Translations under genes and position numbers: made by a program
Notes under the pieces: generated by a model
Databases searched by the model: none
What the model saw: the letters and a program-made list of their open reading frames with translations, nothing else
What the model was told of the DNA's origin: nothing
NCBI RefSeq assembly: GCF_004341235.1
Contig: NZ_SLUP01000007.1
Coordinates: 124,001-188,000, forward strand
Source: Mariniflexile fucanivorans
GTDB taxonomy: Bacteria > Bacteroidota > Bacteroidia > Flavobacteriales > Flavobacteriaceae
Reading direction: 5' to 3'
DNA: 64,000 bases
Shown here: one piece after another, positions 51,977-60,180 of the stretch
Position numbering within the stretch: position 1 is the stretch's first letter
Layout of the letters: each line of letters starts with the position of its first letter

Positions 51977-52321
51977 TTATTGTTGTAATTCAACCTTGGT
52001 AATAAAATATTTGGTATCTCCCAACCAAAATAATGATTTATAACGTTCAAAATAATGAAGTTTTACATACTTGCCTTGTAAATTCATTAAATCTGCTTTT
52101 ACCTGTTCCTCTTTATCTTCAACCGAAAATTCAAATTGAAGGGATTCCGAAACTCCTTGGCTTATTTGTCCTTCCCAAGTTTTAATAAACACACCTTTTT
52201 TACTAAATTTTACTAATTCGCCTGCTCTTATACCTTCACTATAATGAGCGAAATATATAAAACAAAAATACCCTATAAGTATTAAAAAGATGCCAATACC
52301 AATTTTAAGAAGAATTTTCAT
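51977..52321 (-). CDS. Small membrane-anchored hypothetical protein
   Basis: 114 aa with one N-terminal membrane helix (ILLKIGIGIFLILIGYFCFIYFA) and a periplasmic beta-rich domain (SEGIRAGELVKFSKKGVFIKTWEGQ, LHYFERYKSLFWLGDTKYFITKVE). Homologues in this group are often mislabelled 6-phosphogluconate dehydrogenase; nothing here supports an enzyme. Follows rmuC on the same strand. Confidence 0.78.
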   Translation of the reverse strand: MKILLKIGIGIFLILIGYFCFIYFAHYSEGIRAGELVKFSKKGVFIKTWEGQISQGVSESLQFEFSVEDKEEQVKADLMNLQGKYVKLHYFERYKSLFWLGDTKYFITKVELQQ

Positions 52322-52382
52322 GTGATGATGTTTTTAGTTTTATGGAATTTCATTTTTTGAATTATAATATTCACAAAATGGT

Positions 52383-53771
52383 TTACTCTATTTCTTTGCT
52401 CGCACGTTTTATAATAGCTTCAGGCAATGCCTTTTTTGCTTTGGCACCTAATATTTTTAGTTTTTCAACACTAATGATGAGGTTTCCATTTCCTTCAAAT
52501 AACTTATTCATGGCTGAATTGTAATCTGATTTTGTGGCATCAATTTTTTTACCAACACCAACTAAATCATTCATTAAACCTTCAAATTTATCATAAAGTG
52601 CTCCGGCTTGTCTTGCAATTTCAATAGCATTTTGTTGTTGTTTTTCGTTATTCCACATACTATCAATAGTACGTAAAGTTGCCAAAAGGGTAGAAGGTGT
52701 TACAATTACAATGTTCTTCTCGAAAGCTTTATTGTATATGGAATTATCATCATTCACTACTACGGCAAAAGCAGGTTCAATGGGGATAAACATGAGTACA
52801 AAATCGGGTGATTCTATATCGTATAAATCTTGATAGTTTTTATCTGAAAGTTGGTCAACGTGTTTTTTAACAGAGTTAATATGAGCCTTTAAATATTGAG
52901 GTTTATCATCGTCTTCAGCATTTATAAAGCGTTCATAATTGGTTAAAGACACTTTGCTGTCAATAATCATTTTTTTGCCATCAGGTAAATTTAAAACAAC
53001 GTCTGGTAAAACACGAGACCCATCTGCCAATGTAAAACTTTGCTGCACAAAATACTCTCTATCTTTCTCTAAGCCAGACTTTTCTAAAACGCGTTCTAAA
53101 ACCAATTCGCCCCAATTTCCTTGCATTTTGCTATCACCTTTTAGTGCACGGGTTAGGTTGGTAGCCTCTTTAGTCATTTGTTGGTTTAAATCTTTTAAAC
53201 CTAATAGTTGCTCTTTTAAAGCGGAATGCATGCTGATGCTTTCTTTTTGAGTTAAATCGACTTTGTCTTCAAAAGTTTTTATTTTTTCTTGAAGCGGTTT
53301 TAAAATAGCATCTAAATTTTCTTTGTTTTTGGTGGTGAATTTCTCCGATTTTTCCTCTAAAATTTTATTCGCCAACAATTCAAAATCTTTACGAAGTTGT
53401 TCTTGGCGTACTTCAATTTCTTGTTCGCGTTTAGAACTAACTTGTTGTAGGTTTTCGTATTCGGTGTTTTTACGAGTTAATTCAGCATTTAAAAATTCTT
53501 TTTCACGACGAATCTCTTCACGTTCTCTTTCAATTTTAGAAATGGTTTCTCTTAAATCGGTTATTTGCGTATTGAAAGTTTGGTTCTGTTTGGCGTTTTC
53601 AGTTTCTGAAAATTGTTTAAAATCAACTAACTGTTGGTGTAAGTTGGCATTGCGCTCTTCCAGGGTGCTTTGTTCGCTTTTGCTTTTTAGTTTGGTAATG
53701 GTTATGCCAATATAAGCACCAATGCCTCCAGAAATTAAAATGGCTAGAATTAGAATGATGTTGTCGTTCAT
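52383..53771 (-). CDS. rmuC: DNA recombination protein RmuC homologue
   Basis: N-terminal membrane anchor (IILILAILISGGIGAYIGITI), a coiled coil of about 130 residues, then the RmuC nuclease-like domain: GNWGELVLERVLEKSGLEKDREYFVQ, LPDVVLNLPDGKKMIIDSKVSLTNYERF, DFVLMFIPIEPAFA and IVIVTPSTLLATLRTI. The D...E-x-K-like DSKVS segment is the predicted restriction-type site. 462 aa. RmuC limits rearrangements at inverted repeats. It lies next to a lone reverse transcriptase on the same strand. Confidence 0.92.
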   Translation of the reverse strand: MNDNIILILAILISGGIGAYIGITITKLKSKSEQSTLEERNANLHQQLVDFKQFSETENAKQNQTFNTQITDLRETISKIEREREEIRREKEFLNAELTRKNTEYENLQQVSSKREQEIEVRQEQLRKDFELLANKILEEKSEKFTTKNKENLDAILKPLQEKIKTFEDKVDLTQKESISMHSALKEQLLGLKDLNQQMTKEATNLTRALKGDSKMQGNWGELVLERVLEKSGLEKDREYFVQQSFTLADGSRVLPDVVLNLPDGKKMIIDSKVSLTNYERFINAEDDDKPQYLKAHINSVKKHVDQLSDKNYQDLYDIESPDFVLMFIPIEPAFAVVVNDDNSIYNKAFEKNIVIVTPSTLLATLRTIDSMWNNEKQQQNAIEIARQAGALYDKFEGLMNDLVGVGKKIDATKSDYNSAMNKLFEGNGNLIISVEKLKILGAKAKKALPEAIIKRASKEIE

Positions 53772-53832
53772 GATGGTTTAAATCTTATGAATGTAAAAGT
53801 AATAAATAATAAAGGTTTGTAATTGTGATATG

Positions 53833-55341
53833 TTAATCTTTCTTAACATTTGAAAAGTCATACTTCTTCATTGTTTTTTGAAGTATCTTCCAATGATTTC
53901 GTAATTGTCTTTTTATTTCAGGCGCTTCCAAAGCGTCTGAAGCTCGATAGGCATATCGTAAATAGTTACCTCTGAACTTTCTTTCAAAATACTCTGTTTT
54001 TGCTTTGCCATCAATAAAATCTGTTCTTTTAGCAGGGAGCATCCTAGATTTTTCTCCTTTAAAACTAAAGAGACGATAGATTTTTCTTTTGAAAATTGGA
54101 GCTTCATCGAGTAGATGTTTTTCTTTAATAGCTTCTACACGTTTATGCTTTCTTTTAATCGTTTGTTTCATTTCTCTATAAAACTTAGCTAAGTTTTTAG
54201 ATTTAATTAAAGTTTGATAGCCATAAAATTCGAAACCTAAATAATTTAATGGTACATTTTCTTTTAAACTTCCATCATTTTCAATTTTATAGGATTTTAA
54301 ACGTTTATCATTTATTTTGAAAAGTGTTTTTTCTGTTTTTTCTAAAGAAACAGTTAACTCGTTTTTTATCATTTCATTTTTAACGAAGTCTTCAATTAAT
54401 TTTATTTGATTCTCTTCACAAATCATCACAATATCATCTGAATATCTTCGATAAAACACATTGTGTCTTAATGTTAATTCATTTATAACAGACTCATCAA
54501 AAGCGAGCATGTATATATTTGCCAGTAAAGCACTAATAGGTAATCCTTGTGGGATACCAATCAATTCTTTTTGGTCGTTTTGTTTTTGATTTTTATGAAT
54601 AATTATATCAGAATCTACTAATTCTTTAATACTTCTGAAAAAGGTATGCTTTCCTTCTTTTCTAAATTTTGATAATTCTTTTTCATCAAAATGACCATTC
54701 TTTGTTTTTAAATCTTTCAATTTCACGTATGAAAATCGGGTAGTGGCTTTAAAAATATTGAAGTGATCTTTAGGTAATGTTTTGTAACCTAATATTTTTG
54801 CCCAAGCTAGTTTTAATTTTTTATGATTTAAACTAGGGAAGAAGTTTTCTATATCTAAAACAAGAGTTACACAATTTTCTCTTCGTTTAATTTCATCAAA
54901 TACATCTTTAGCAAAATGTACATTGCTTTTAAACTTTAGTTTATCATCTGTTTCAATTTGTCTATAAGCCGTTATTGAATTTGAAAGTAAGGAGTTTTGT
55001 TTTAAATAGGCTTCATACTTTGGAGTGATAATTTGTTGCGTGTAATACGAATAGATATGAGCATCTAAATGCGTCGCATATAGTATTTCTCTAATTTTTG
55101 TGTTTGAAACTATTTTACCTTTTTTAATTTTTTTGTGGGAACGTCTTAATTCTCCATTAAAATCAGATAATTTATAGCGTCTTTGTTTAATTTCTTTGAA
55201 TATGAGTGGAGAAAAGGAATGTTGAAATACTTTTTTTGGGTTGGTTACAAAGCGCTCAATATTTTTTCTAATAGACAGTGGAGTCTTATTAGTAAAATGT
55301 GGATAACCTCTGTCTTTAAACCAATCTTTTTGCTCTATCAT
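53833..55341 (-). CDS. Stand-alone UG/Abi-type reverse transcriptase, candidate defence RT (Drt2-like)
   Basis: Reverse-transcriptase palm motifs are complete: LVLDIENFF (D163), IPQGLPISALLANIY (QGLPIS 265-270) and FYRRYSDDIVMI (YSDD 300-303). The N-terminus (WFKDRGYPHF, TKIREILYATHLDAHIYSYY) resembles a family of lone bacterial RTs that I associate with anti-phage DRT systems, perhaps DRT2; this is from memory. The retron-type VTG motif is not seen, and there is no maturase or endonuclease domain, so a retron or group II intron is unlikely. 502 aa, strongly basic C-terminus. A 460-bp gene-free region lies upstream. It sits between core genes, as accessory inserts do. Confidence 0.8.
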   Translation of the reverse strand: MIEQKDWFKDRGYPHFTNKTPLSIRKNIERFVTNPKKVFQHSFSPLIFKEIKQRRYKLSDFNGELRRSHKKIKKGKIVSNTKIREILYATHLDAHIYSYYTQQIITPKYEAYLKQNSLLSNSITAYRQIETDDKLKFKSNVHFAKDVFDEIKRRENCVTLVLDIENFFPSLNHKKLKLAWAKILGYKTLPKDHFNIFKATTRFSYVKLKDLKTKNGHFDEKELSKFRKEGKHTFFRSIKELVDSDIIIHKNQKQNDQKELIGIPQGLPISALLANIYMLAFDESVINELTLRHNVFYRRYSDDIVMICEENQIKLIEDFVKNEMIKNELTVSLEKTEKTLFKINDKRLKSYKIENDGSLKENVPLNYLGFEFYGYQTLIKSKNLAKFYREMKQTIKRKHKRVEAIKEKHLLDEAPIFKRKIYRLFSFKGEKSRMLPAKRTDFIDGKAKTEYFERKFRGNYLRYAYRASDALEAPEIKRQLRNHWKILQKTMKKYDFSNVKKD

Positions 55342-55804
55342 AATAAAAAAAGAAAAGGAAGCTCTCGCACGTATTTATAACAGAATAAAACTTACACCTT
55401 ATAAAGGATTGAACTATTAGCCGAATTCTCGACTCACGCTGCATTTATACGTCTAATAAATAAACACTAAATAAATGATAGCACTTACTGAATTAATAGT
55501 TAACTTCGTTCTAGAGAACTTAGATATACACCAGTTGTTGGAGCATACAGGGACTCTGCATAGAATTATTGAGGTATTATCGATAATTCCGAAAATAATT
55601 CAATGCTGTTGTAACAAAACAACTTCTAATACTCTTTACTTAATCTCCGTATTTATTAACCTTTTTACTTGAAAAAGTCGGATTAAGTGATTAATTATAA
55701 ATTAATACAGTAGTTCAACAAATGTTTTATTTCTTCTAACTAAAGAACTTCCTTACTTTTTATTTGTAAATATACTATTATTCTTATATTTAAAGAAAAA
55801 ATAT
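55342..55804 (-). ncRNA. Candidate structured RNA region upstream of the reverse transcriptase
   Basis: 463 bp between the divergent RT and unknown genes without a convincing ORF. On the RT strand, AACTATTAATTC (5' end at 55501) can pair with GAATT-CGGC-TAATAGTT about 80 nt later, enclosing roughly 90 nt, and imperfect repeats of TATAAAT followed by GC-richer bases occur near 55450 and 55380. Defence RTs of the DRT2 and DRT9 kind use an RNA encoded next to the RT, so this is where one would sit. Boundaries are unknown; the call is tentative. Confidence 0.3.
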
Positions 55805-56536
55805 ATGAGTTCAATCAATAAATTCAAAATAGGAGAGATAGTAACCTTTAAAACACATCCATTGTTATATGATTTAGAAATAAGAGGGGATGGAAAATTA
55901 GTACCACCATTTATGGTTGTGAAGGAAGTTTATTTTGAAGATAATAAAAAGAAAGTTGTAGATTCTTCTAATGGTAAAACGATAGCGGAAAAAACTAAAT
56001 ATACTTGTGTTTTTTTTGATGATAATAAAAGTGAATTTAAAGAAGTCGTAGTTTATGAATCTATGCTACGTAATTACACTAATTTTTTTATCGCAAGAAT
56101 AGACGGGAAGAAACCAGTTTATAAGATTGATGATAACGATAAAATTAGTTTAATTACTGAGGTTTCAAATTATAAAAATGCTAAATATTTATATGGAAAT
56201 ATAATTTACTTTAAAACTAAAAAATTAGAGATACTAAAAAAAAGAAGTTCAATCAAAAAAATTATTATTAATAAAAAGGAAGAGAATAGGAAAACAATTG
56301 AGCATGTAGTTAATTATTCAACTCCAGAATTTGTTTTATGTGGTTATAAACAAGAATTAGGAGAAGATTTATTTTACCCCAATGGAGATAATAAAAAAAT
56401 TATTTCTAAAGAACTATATAAAGTGAAATGGTTTAATTCTAATCAAATGAAATTTAGTGAACAATATTTGCCAATGGAATGCTTTATTGATGAGCAACCA
56501 TTTACAACTCTAGTTCCACATAATGAAAATAAATAA
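55805..56536 (+). CDS. Hypothetical protein beside the reverse transcriptase
   Basis: 243 aa, no signal peptide or membrane segment, no family I recognise. The first 85 residues (FKIGEIVTFKTHPL, PPFMVVKEVYFED, KYTCVFFDDNKSEFKEVVVYESML) look like a small SH3/KOW-type beta-barrel. A similar pattern returns in the last 70 residues (EFVLCGYKQEL, KVKWFNSNQMKFSEQYLPMECF), suggesting two related domains around a basic linker. More AT-rich than the neighbouring core genes, as expected of an acquired gene. Divergent from the RT gene; whether the two act together is unknown. Confidence 0.6.
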   Translation: MSSINKFKIGEIVTFKTHPLLYDLEIRGDGKLVPPFMVVKEVYFEDNKKKVVDSSNGKTIAEKTKYTCVFFDDNKSEFKEVVVYESMLRNYTNFFIARIDGKKPVYKIDDNDKISLITEVSNYKNAKYLYGNIIYFKTKKLEILKKRSSIKKIIINKKEENRKTIEHVVNYSTPEFVLCGYKQELGEDLFYPNGDNKKIISKELYKVKWFNSNQMKFSEQYLPMECFIDEQPFTTLVPHNENK

Positions 56537-56541
56537 TAACT

Positions 56542-57336
56542 CTATTTTTTCACCCGAAAACTTCCCGTTTTTTCATCAAAAGCAATTAAATCTTTAGGAA
56601 ATAAGGTTTCAAAAGTTCCGTTTGAAATCAAGTTACAAGGGGAATCGGAAACCACTTTGTTTTTAGACATCACAATTAATGAATCACAAAGTTGAATGGC
56701 CAAATCTATTTCATGTGAAGAAAATAGAATGGTTTTATTAGTTTCTTTAGCTAATTTTTGAAGTAATTTCAAAATATAAGCTTTGTGGTACATATCTAAA
56801 TGCGTAGTAGGTTCATCTAAAATAATCAAGTCGGTATCTTGAGCGAGCGCACGTGCGATCATTACTTTTTGTAGTTGGCCATCGCTTAATTCGAAACAAC
56901 GTTTCTGTTTTAAATCGACTATATTGGTTTGATACAAAGCCTTGTTAATAATCGTAATATCATTTTCAGATAAATTGCCTACCCAATTGGTGTAAGGTTG
57001 TCTGCCCAAAGCCACCAATTCAAAAACCGATAAATTTTTAGACATCATTTGTTCGGTTAAAACCAGGCTTAATACTTTAGCCAAATCAAGAGCTGGATAT
57101 TTTTTTATAGGTTTTTCATTTATAAAAATATCGCCGCTCAAGGCTTCCTGCACATTGGTAATTGTTCTTAAAAGCGTCGATTTCCCTATGCCATTTCCTC
57201 CAACTAAACCCACCAATTCACCTCTATGTAATTCAATATTAATGTTTGAAGCTACAATAGTTTGTGCTTTTTTTGATTTATATCCAACGGATAAATCTTT
57301 GGTTTTTAAAATGATATGTTGGTTTTTTTTGTCCAC
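56542..57336 (-). CDS. ABC transporter ATP-binding protein for cobalamin/siderophore uptake (BtuD/FecE-like)
   Basis: Walker A GLVGGNGIGKSTLL, signature ELSDGQLQKVMIAR, Walker B LIILDEPTTHLD and H-loop LFSSHEIDLAIQL. 264 aa. Third gene of a minus-strand operon with a binding protein and a FecCD-type permease. The cobalamin riboswitch and btuB-like gene on the other side make vitamin B12 the probable cargo, though iron complexes cannot be excluded by sequence. Confidence 0.88.
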   Translation of the reverse strand: MDKKNQHIILKTKDLSVGYKSKKAQTIVASNINIELHRGELVGLVGGNGIGKSTLLRTITNVQEALSGDIFINEKPIKKYPALDLAKVLSLVLTEQMMSKNLSVFELVALGRQPYTNWVGNLSENDITIINKALYQTNIVDLKQKRCFELSDGQLQKVMIARALAQDTDLIILDEPTTHLDMYHKAYILKLLQKLAKETNKTILFSSHEIDLAIQLCDSLIVMSKNKVVSDSPCNLISNGTFETLFPKDLIAFDEKTGSFRVKK

Positions 57337-57393
57337 TAATTCATTGAATTTTATCTATAAATCTAATTTGTCTAACATTCTAACGGATCTAAT

Positions 57394-58425
57394 TTAAAAT
57401 ACCATTTTTCGTTTTCTAACTAATAACCAGATTACTACGGGCGCCCCTACTAATGATGTAATGGCATTGATAGGTAATGTATAGTCGCTATTGGGCACTT
57501 GTGCAATACTGTCGCAAATTAGCATCACGATAGCCCCAAATAGAAAAACGGCGGGTACCAATATTTTATGGTTTGAAGTATTAAAAACCTGTCGTGTTAA
57601 ATGCGGAATGGCTAAACCTATAAATGCAATAGGCCCTGTAAAAGCGGTAATGGTTCCTGCTAATAAACTGGTTGAAACTATAATGGCTAACCGACTTCTA
57701 TTAATGTTCAAACCTAAACTTTTAGCATAATTCTCTCCTAAAAGTAAGGTGTTTAAAGATTTTACCGAGGCTAAACTTATCAGGATACCAAGACAATAAA
57801 TGATAGAGAATATTAATAATTCATCCCACGATAGATTGCCTAAACTACCAAACCCCCAGAAAATATATTGTTGTAATTGTTGCGCAGATCCAAAATACGA
57901 AAGCACACTTACAATAGCAGCGGTAATACTGGCAAACATAAGGCCTATAATTAGTATGGCCATAGTATCGCGCACTTTAATAGACACCAATAAAACGGCC
58001 AATAGAACTAAAAAACTACCTAAACTGGCAGCTATAACAATGCTCCATTTTGAAATTAAAAAGGTTGCAAAAACGCCACCAAATACAGAGGAGCCTAAAA
58101 TAATTAAAGCAACACCCAAGCTAGCACCCGAACTTATGCCCAAAACGAAAGGGCCTGCTAACGGATTTCTAAACAGGGTTTGCATTAAAAGTCCGGAAAT
58201 ACCCAAACCAGAACCTACTAAAATAGCAGTTATGGCTTTTGGTAATCGGTAATTTTGAATAATATGTTGCCAAGTTTCTTGCTGGGTAGCACTTCCAATA
58301 AGACTATTAAATACATCTTTAAAAGGAATATAAATGGAGCCCAAACTTATGTTTGTGAAAAAACAGATAACTAGTACTAAGAATAATACTAAAAATGAAA
58401 ATTTGTATGTGTTTGAATTTGGCAA
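57394..58425 (-). CDS. FecCD/BtuC-family permease
   Basis: Inner-membrane permease of type II importers, 343 aa with about ten membrane helices. Conserved segments: RLPKAITAILVGSGLGISGLLMQTLFRNPLAGPFVLGISSGASLG near the N-terminus and TGPIAFIGLAIPHLTRQV in the second half, the coupling-helix area. Starts right after the stop of the binding-protein gene (0-bp gap). Most likely the BtuC component. Confidence 0.9.
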   Translation of the reverse strand: MPNSNTYKFSFLVLFLVLVICFFTNISLGSIYIPFKDVFNSLIGSATQQETWQHIIQNYRLPKAITAILVGSGLGISGLLMQTLFRNPLAGPFVLGISSGASLGVALIILGSSVFGGVFATFLISKWSIVIAASLGSFLVLLAVLLVSIKVRDTMAILIIGLMFASITAAIVSVLSYFGSAQQLQQYIFWGFGSLGNLSWDELLIFSIIYCLGILISLASVKSLNTLLLGENYAKSLGLNINRSRLAIIVSTSLLAGTITAFTGPIAFIGLAIPHLTRQVFNTSNHKILVPAVFLFGAIVMLICDSIAQVPNSDYTLPINAITSLVGAPVVIWLLVRKRKMVF

Positions 58426-59622
58426 TTAATCTAATTTTTTAAAAAAGTAAAGATCATAATTTTTTAAGAGTTCTGGATGACAAATTTTAATTAGATCTTT
58501 TAAAACCAAATCGGGGCGAGCAACTCCCATTTCAAAATATAAAATACCGCCAGATGTTCCGGTAGTATTTATAGAGGAATAAATATGGTTATTTTTAAAT
58601 GCGTTAAACATGGCATGATGCGAATTGGCATTTCTTAGTGCTTCTTTGCTAATATAGTTTGAGGGGCTTAACCAAATATCGGCATCTTTTGCTTTTGAAT
58701 AAACCGATTCAAAATTAAGCGATAAACTGCCCGTTCCTTTAGAATCTTTCCATAAATAATTTGTGTTGGCATCCTTTAAAAGTTGTGCTTCGGTACTAGT
58801 TCCGTTTGGCAAAAACCAAATATCATTATGCATAGCGCCACTTAAAATGGTGGGTTGGTAATTAACCTTTTTTGCCAAAGCTTTAGCTTCTAAATATTCT
58901 TTTTCAATGGTATTAAAAATAGAATCGGCTTCTTTTTCTTTGTTAAATAGCACACCAAAAAATTTAATCCACTCTGCTTTCGCTAAAGGAGATTCTTCAA
59001 CCCAATCGCCATTAAAAATAACTGGAATTCCCGATTTTTTTATGGTTTCAAAGGTTCTGTTATTGCCATCTACACCAAAACCAATAACTACATCGGGTTC
59101 TAATTCTAACAGCACTTCGGTATTAATACCTTCATTTTTGCCCAATTCCCTAATGAATCCATCATCAATTCGTTTTCTTGTTTTTTTAGAAGAAATATAT
59201 TCTGTTCCAGGAAATCCTAACAAGGTTTGTTCTACATCTAATAATTCTAAAGCAGGAATGTGTGTGGTTGAAGTAACTACAGATTTTTTAATCGGAATTT
59301 CTAAAGTTTCATCATAGTCTTTTTGCTCTTTACTCCAAAAATCGGCATCATAATCTTTGTTTAATAGTGCAAAACGATAAGTTTTATCTGCTTTTGGCCA
59401 CGGACTTATTATTTCTAAAACTTTATAAGTACCAAAATCTTCAACCGTAAAACCCTTGGCATATTTTAAATATAGAGGTGTGCCTTCAATGCCTTCTGAA
59501 AGTTGTTTTTTAGATTCATTTTTACAATTAAAAAGAATTAATGTAATGAGGATTATTAGGAGCGATTTGTATTTCAACGGTTTATATTTTTTGTTTTTAA
59601 TTAGCTTGCCTTTCGCTTTCAT
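58426..59622 (-). CDS. ABC transporter periplasmic substrate-binding lipoprotein (BtuF-like)
   Basis: Lys-rich start, then a signal with lipobox ILFNC (Cys about residue 33). Cluster-A-III binding protein: VVTSTTHIPALELLDVEQTLLGFPG, LLELEPDVVIGFG, a central helix, DIWLSPSN, and ARPDLVLKDLIKICHPEL at the end. 398 aa. First gene of the importer operon, divergent from the cobalamin riboswitch region. B12 as ligand is inferred from context. Confidence 0.85.
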   Translation of the reverse strand: MKAKGKLIKNKKYKPLKYKSLLIILITLILFNCKNESKKQLSEGIEGTPLYLKYAKGFTVEDFGTYKVLEIISPWPKADKTYRFALLNKDYDADFWSKEQKDYDETLEIPIKKSVVTSTTHIPALELLDVEQTLLGFPGTEYISSKKTRKRIDDGFIRELGKNEGINTEVLLELEPDVVIGFGVDGNNRTFETIKKSGIPVIFNGDWVEESPLAKAEWIKFFGVLFNKEKEADSIFNTIEKEYLEAKALAKKVNYQPTILSGAMHNDIWFLPNGTSTEAQLLKDANTNYLWKDSKGTGSLSLNFESVYSKAKDADIWLSPSNYISKEALRNANSHHAMFNAFKNNHIYSSINTTGTSGGILYFEMGVARPDLVLKDLIKICHPELLKNYDLYFFKKLD

Positions 59623-59665
59623 GTAATTTTTTATTTGGTTATTGAAACAATTACATTAGAAATAG

Positions 59666-59679
59666 ATGACAATTGTCAT
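59666..59679. promoter_or_regulatory. 14-bp perfect palindrome in the divergent btu promoter region
   Basis: ATGACAATTGTCAT is perfectly symmetric and lies 44 bp before the binding-protein start and 23 bp before a TACTTTTG box (59702-59709) in front of the small ORF. It is a good shape for a dimeric repressor. The importer operon has no riboswitch of its own, so this might be its control site (inference). Confidence 0.5.
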
Positions 59680-59724
59680 TTTTAGATGTTTTAAAGCTTG
59701 TTACTTTTGGTGAAAATATTAACA

Positions 59725-59832
59725 ATGCGAGACGGGTCAAATTTAACAATATATATAGTAGCTGGCGTAATAATTGCACATTTTTTAATTGGGTTTATTT
59801 ATTTGATTTATAAAATGACCAAGAAAAAATAA
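59725..59832 (+). CDS. 35-residue single-pass membrane protein
   Basis: ATG to TAA with 35 codons: MRDGSNLTIYIVAGVIIAHF then LIGFIYLIYKMTKKK. One membrane helix with positive residues at the C-terminal end, so that end is likely cytoplasmic. It has its own TACTTTTG -7 box and precedes the riboswitch leader of btuB. Possibly a small accessory subunit of the neighbouring importer. Too short for normal gene callers; conservation untested. Confidence 0.55.
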   Translation: MRDGSNLTIYIVAGVIIAHFLIGFIYLIYKMTKKK

Positions 59833-59840
59833 GTTTTTAG

Positions 59841-59870
59841 TTGCAGTTATAAAGTTAATATTTACATTTA
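59841..59870 (+). promoter_or_regulatory. Probable promoter of the riboswitch-btuB transcript
   Basis: TTG (59841-59843), 19-bp spacer and TACATTTA (59863-59870), one mismatch to TAnnTTTG. The start of transcription would fall just before the riboswitch. Confidence 0.45.
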
Positions 59871-59877
59871 CATCGAA

Positions 59878-60145
59878 ATTTGGTTCGACAATCAAAAACC
59901 TAAAAAGTTTGGGTAATTGAGTCGATTAAAAGGGAATCTGGTGCAATGATTTACGATTGCAGATTTTAGATTTACGTTTTTATCATTATAATTGAAAAAT
60001 CGTAATTCGTAATTTATTAATTCCAGAGCTGTTCCCGCAACTGTAAGCTACAAAGCTTCATGTTAAACTTCAAGTCACTGAAGATTTATTCTTTGGGAAG
60101 ACGAACATGAAGACGCAAGTCAGGAGACCTGCCATTTTCATCATC
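59878..60145 (+). ncRNA. Cobalamin (AdoCbl-type) riboswitch
   Basis: Contains the canonical B12 box AGTCAGGAGACCTGCC (60118-60133) and the other conserved blocks in order: GGGAATCTGGTGCAAT (about 59932-59947), CCAGAGCTGTTCCCGCAACT (60023-60042) and GTAAGC. The long form with a peripheral hairpin between blocks is typical. It lies in the leader of the btuB-like receptor gene, which B12 would switch off. Outer limits are approximate. Confidence 0.95.
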
Positions 60146-60180
60146 TAATTCGACTTTCGGGAAAAAGGTCTTCAAGATTT

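Noticed and set aside
53833-55341. Retron or group II intron assignment for the reverse transcriptase
   Set aside because: No VTG motif or typical msr/msd-like inverted repeats were seen for a retron, and no maturase/HNH domain or intron domain V structure for a group II intron.
55475-55672. 65-codon plus-strand frame upstream of the RT gene
   Set aside because: No family, skewed composition, and it lies in the region that may encode a structured RNA on the other strand.
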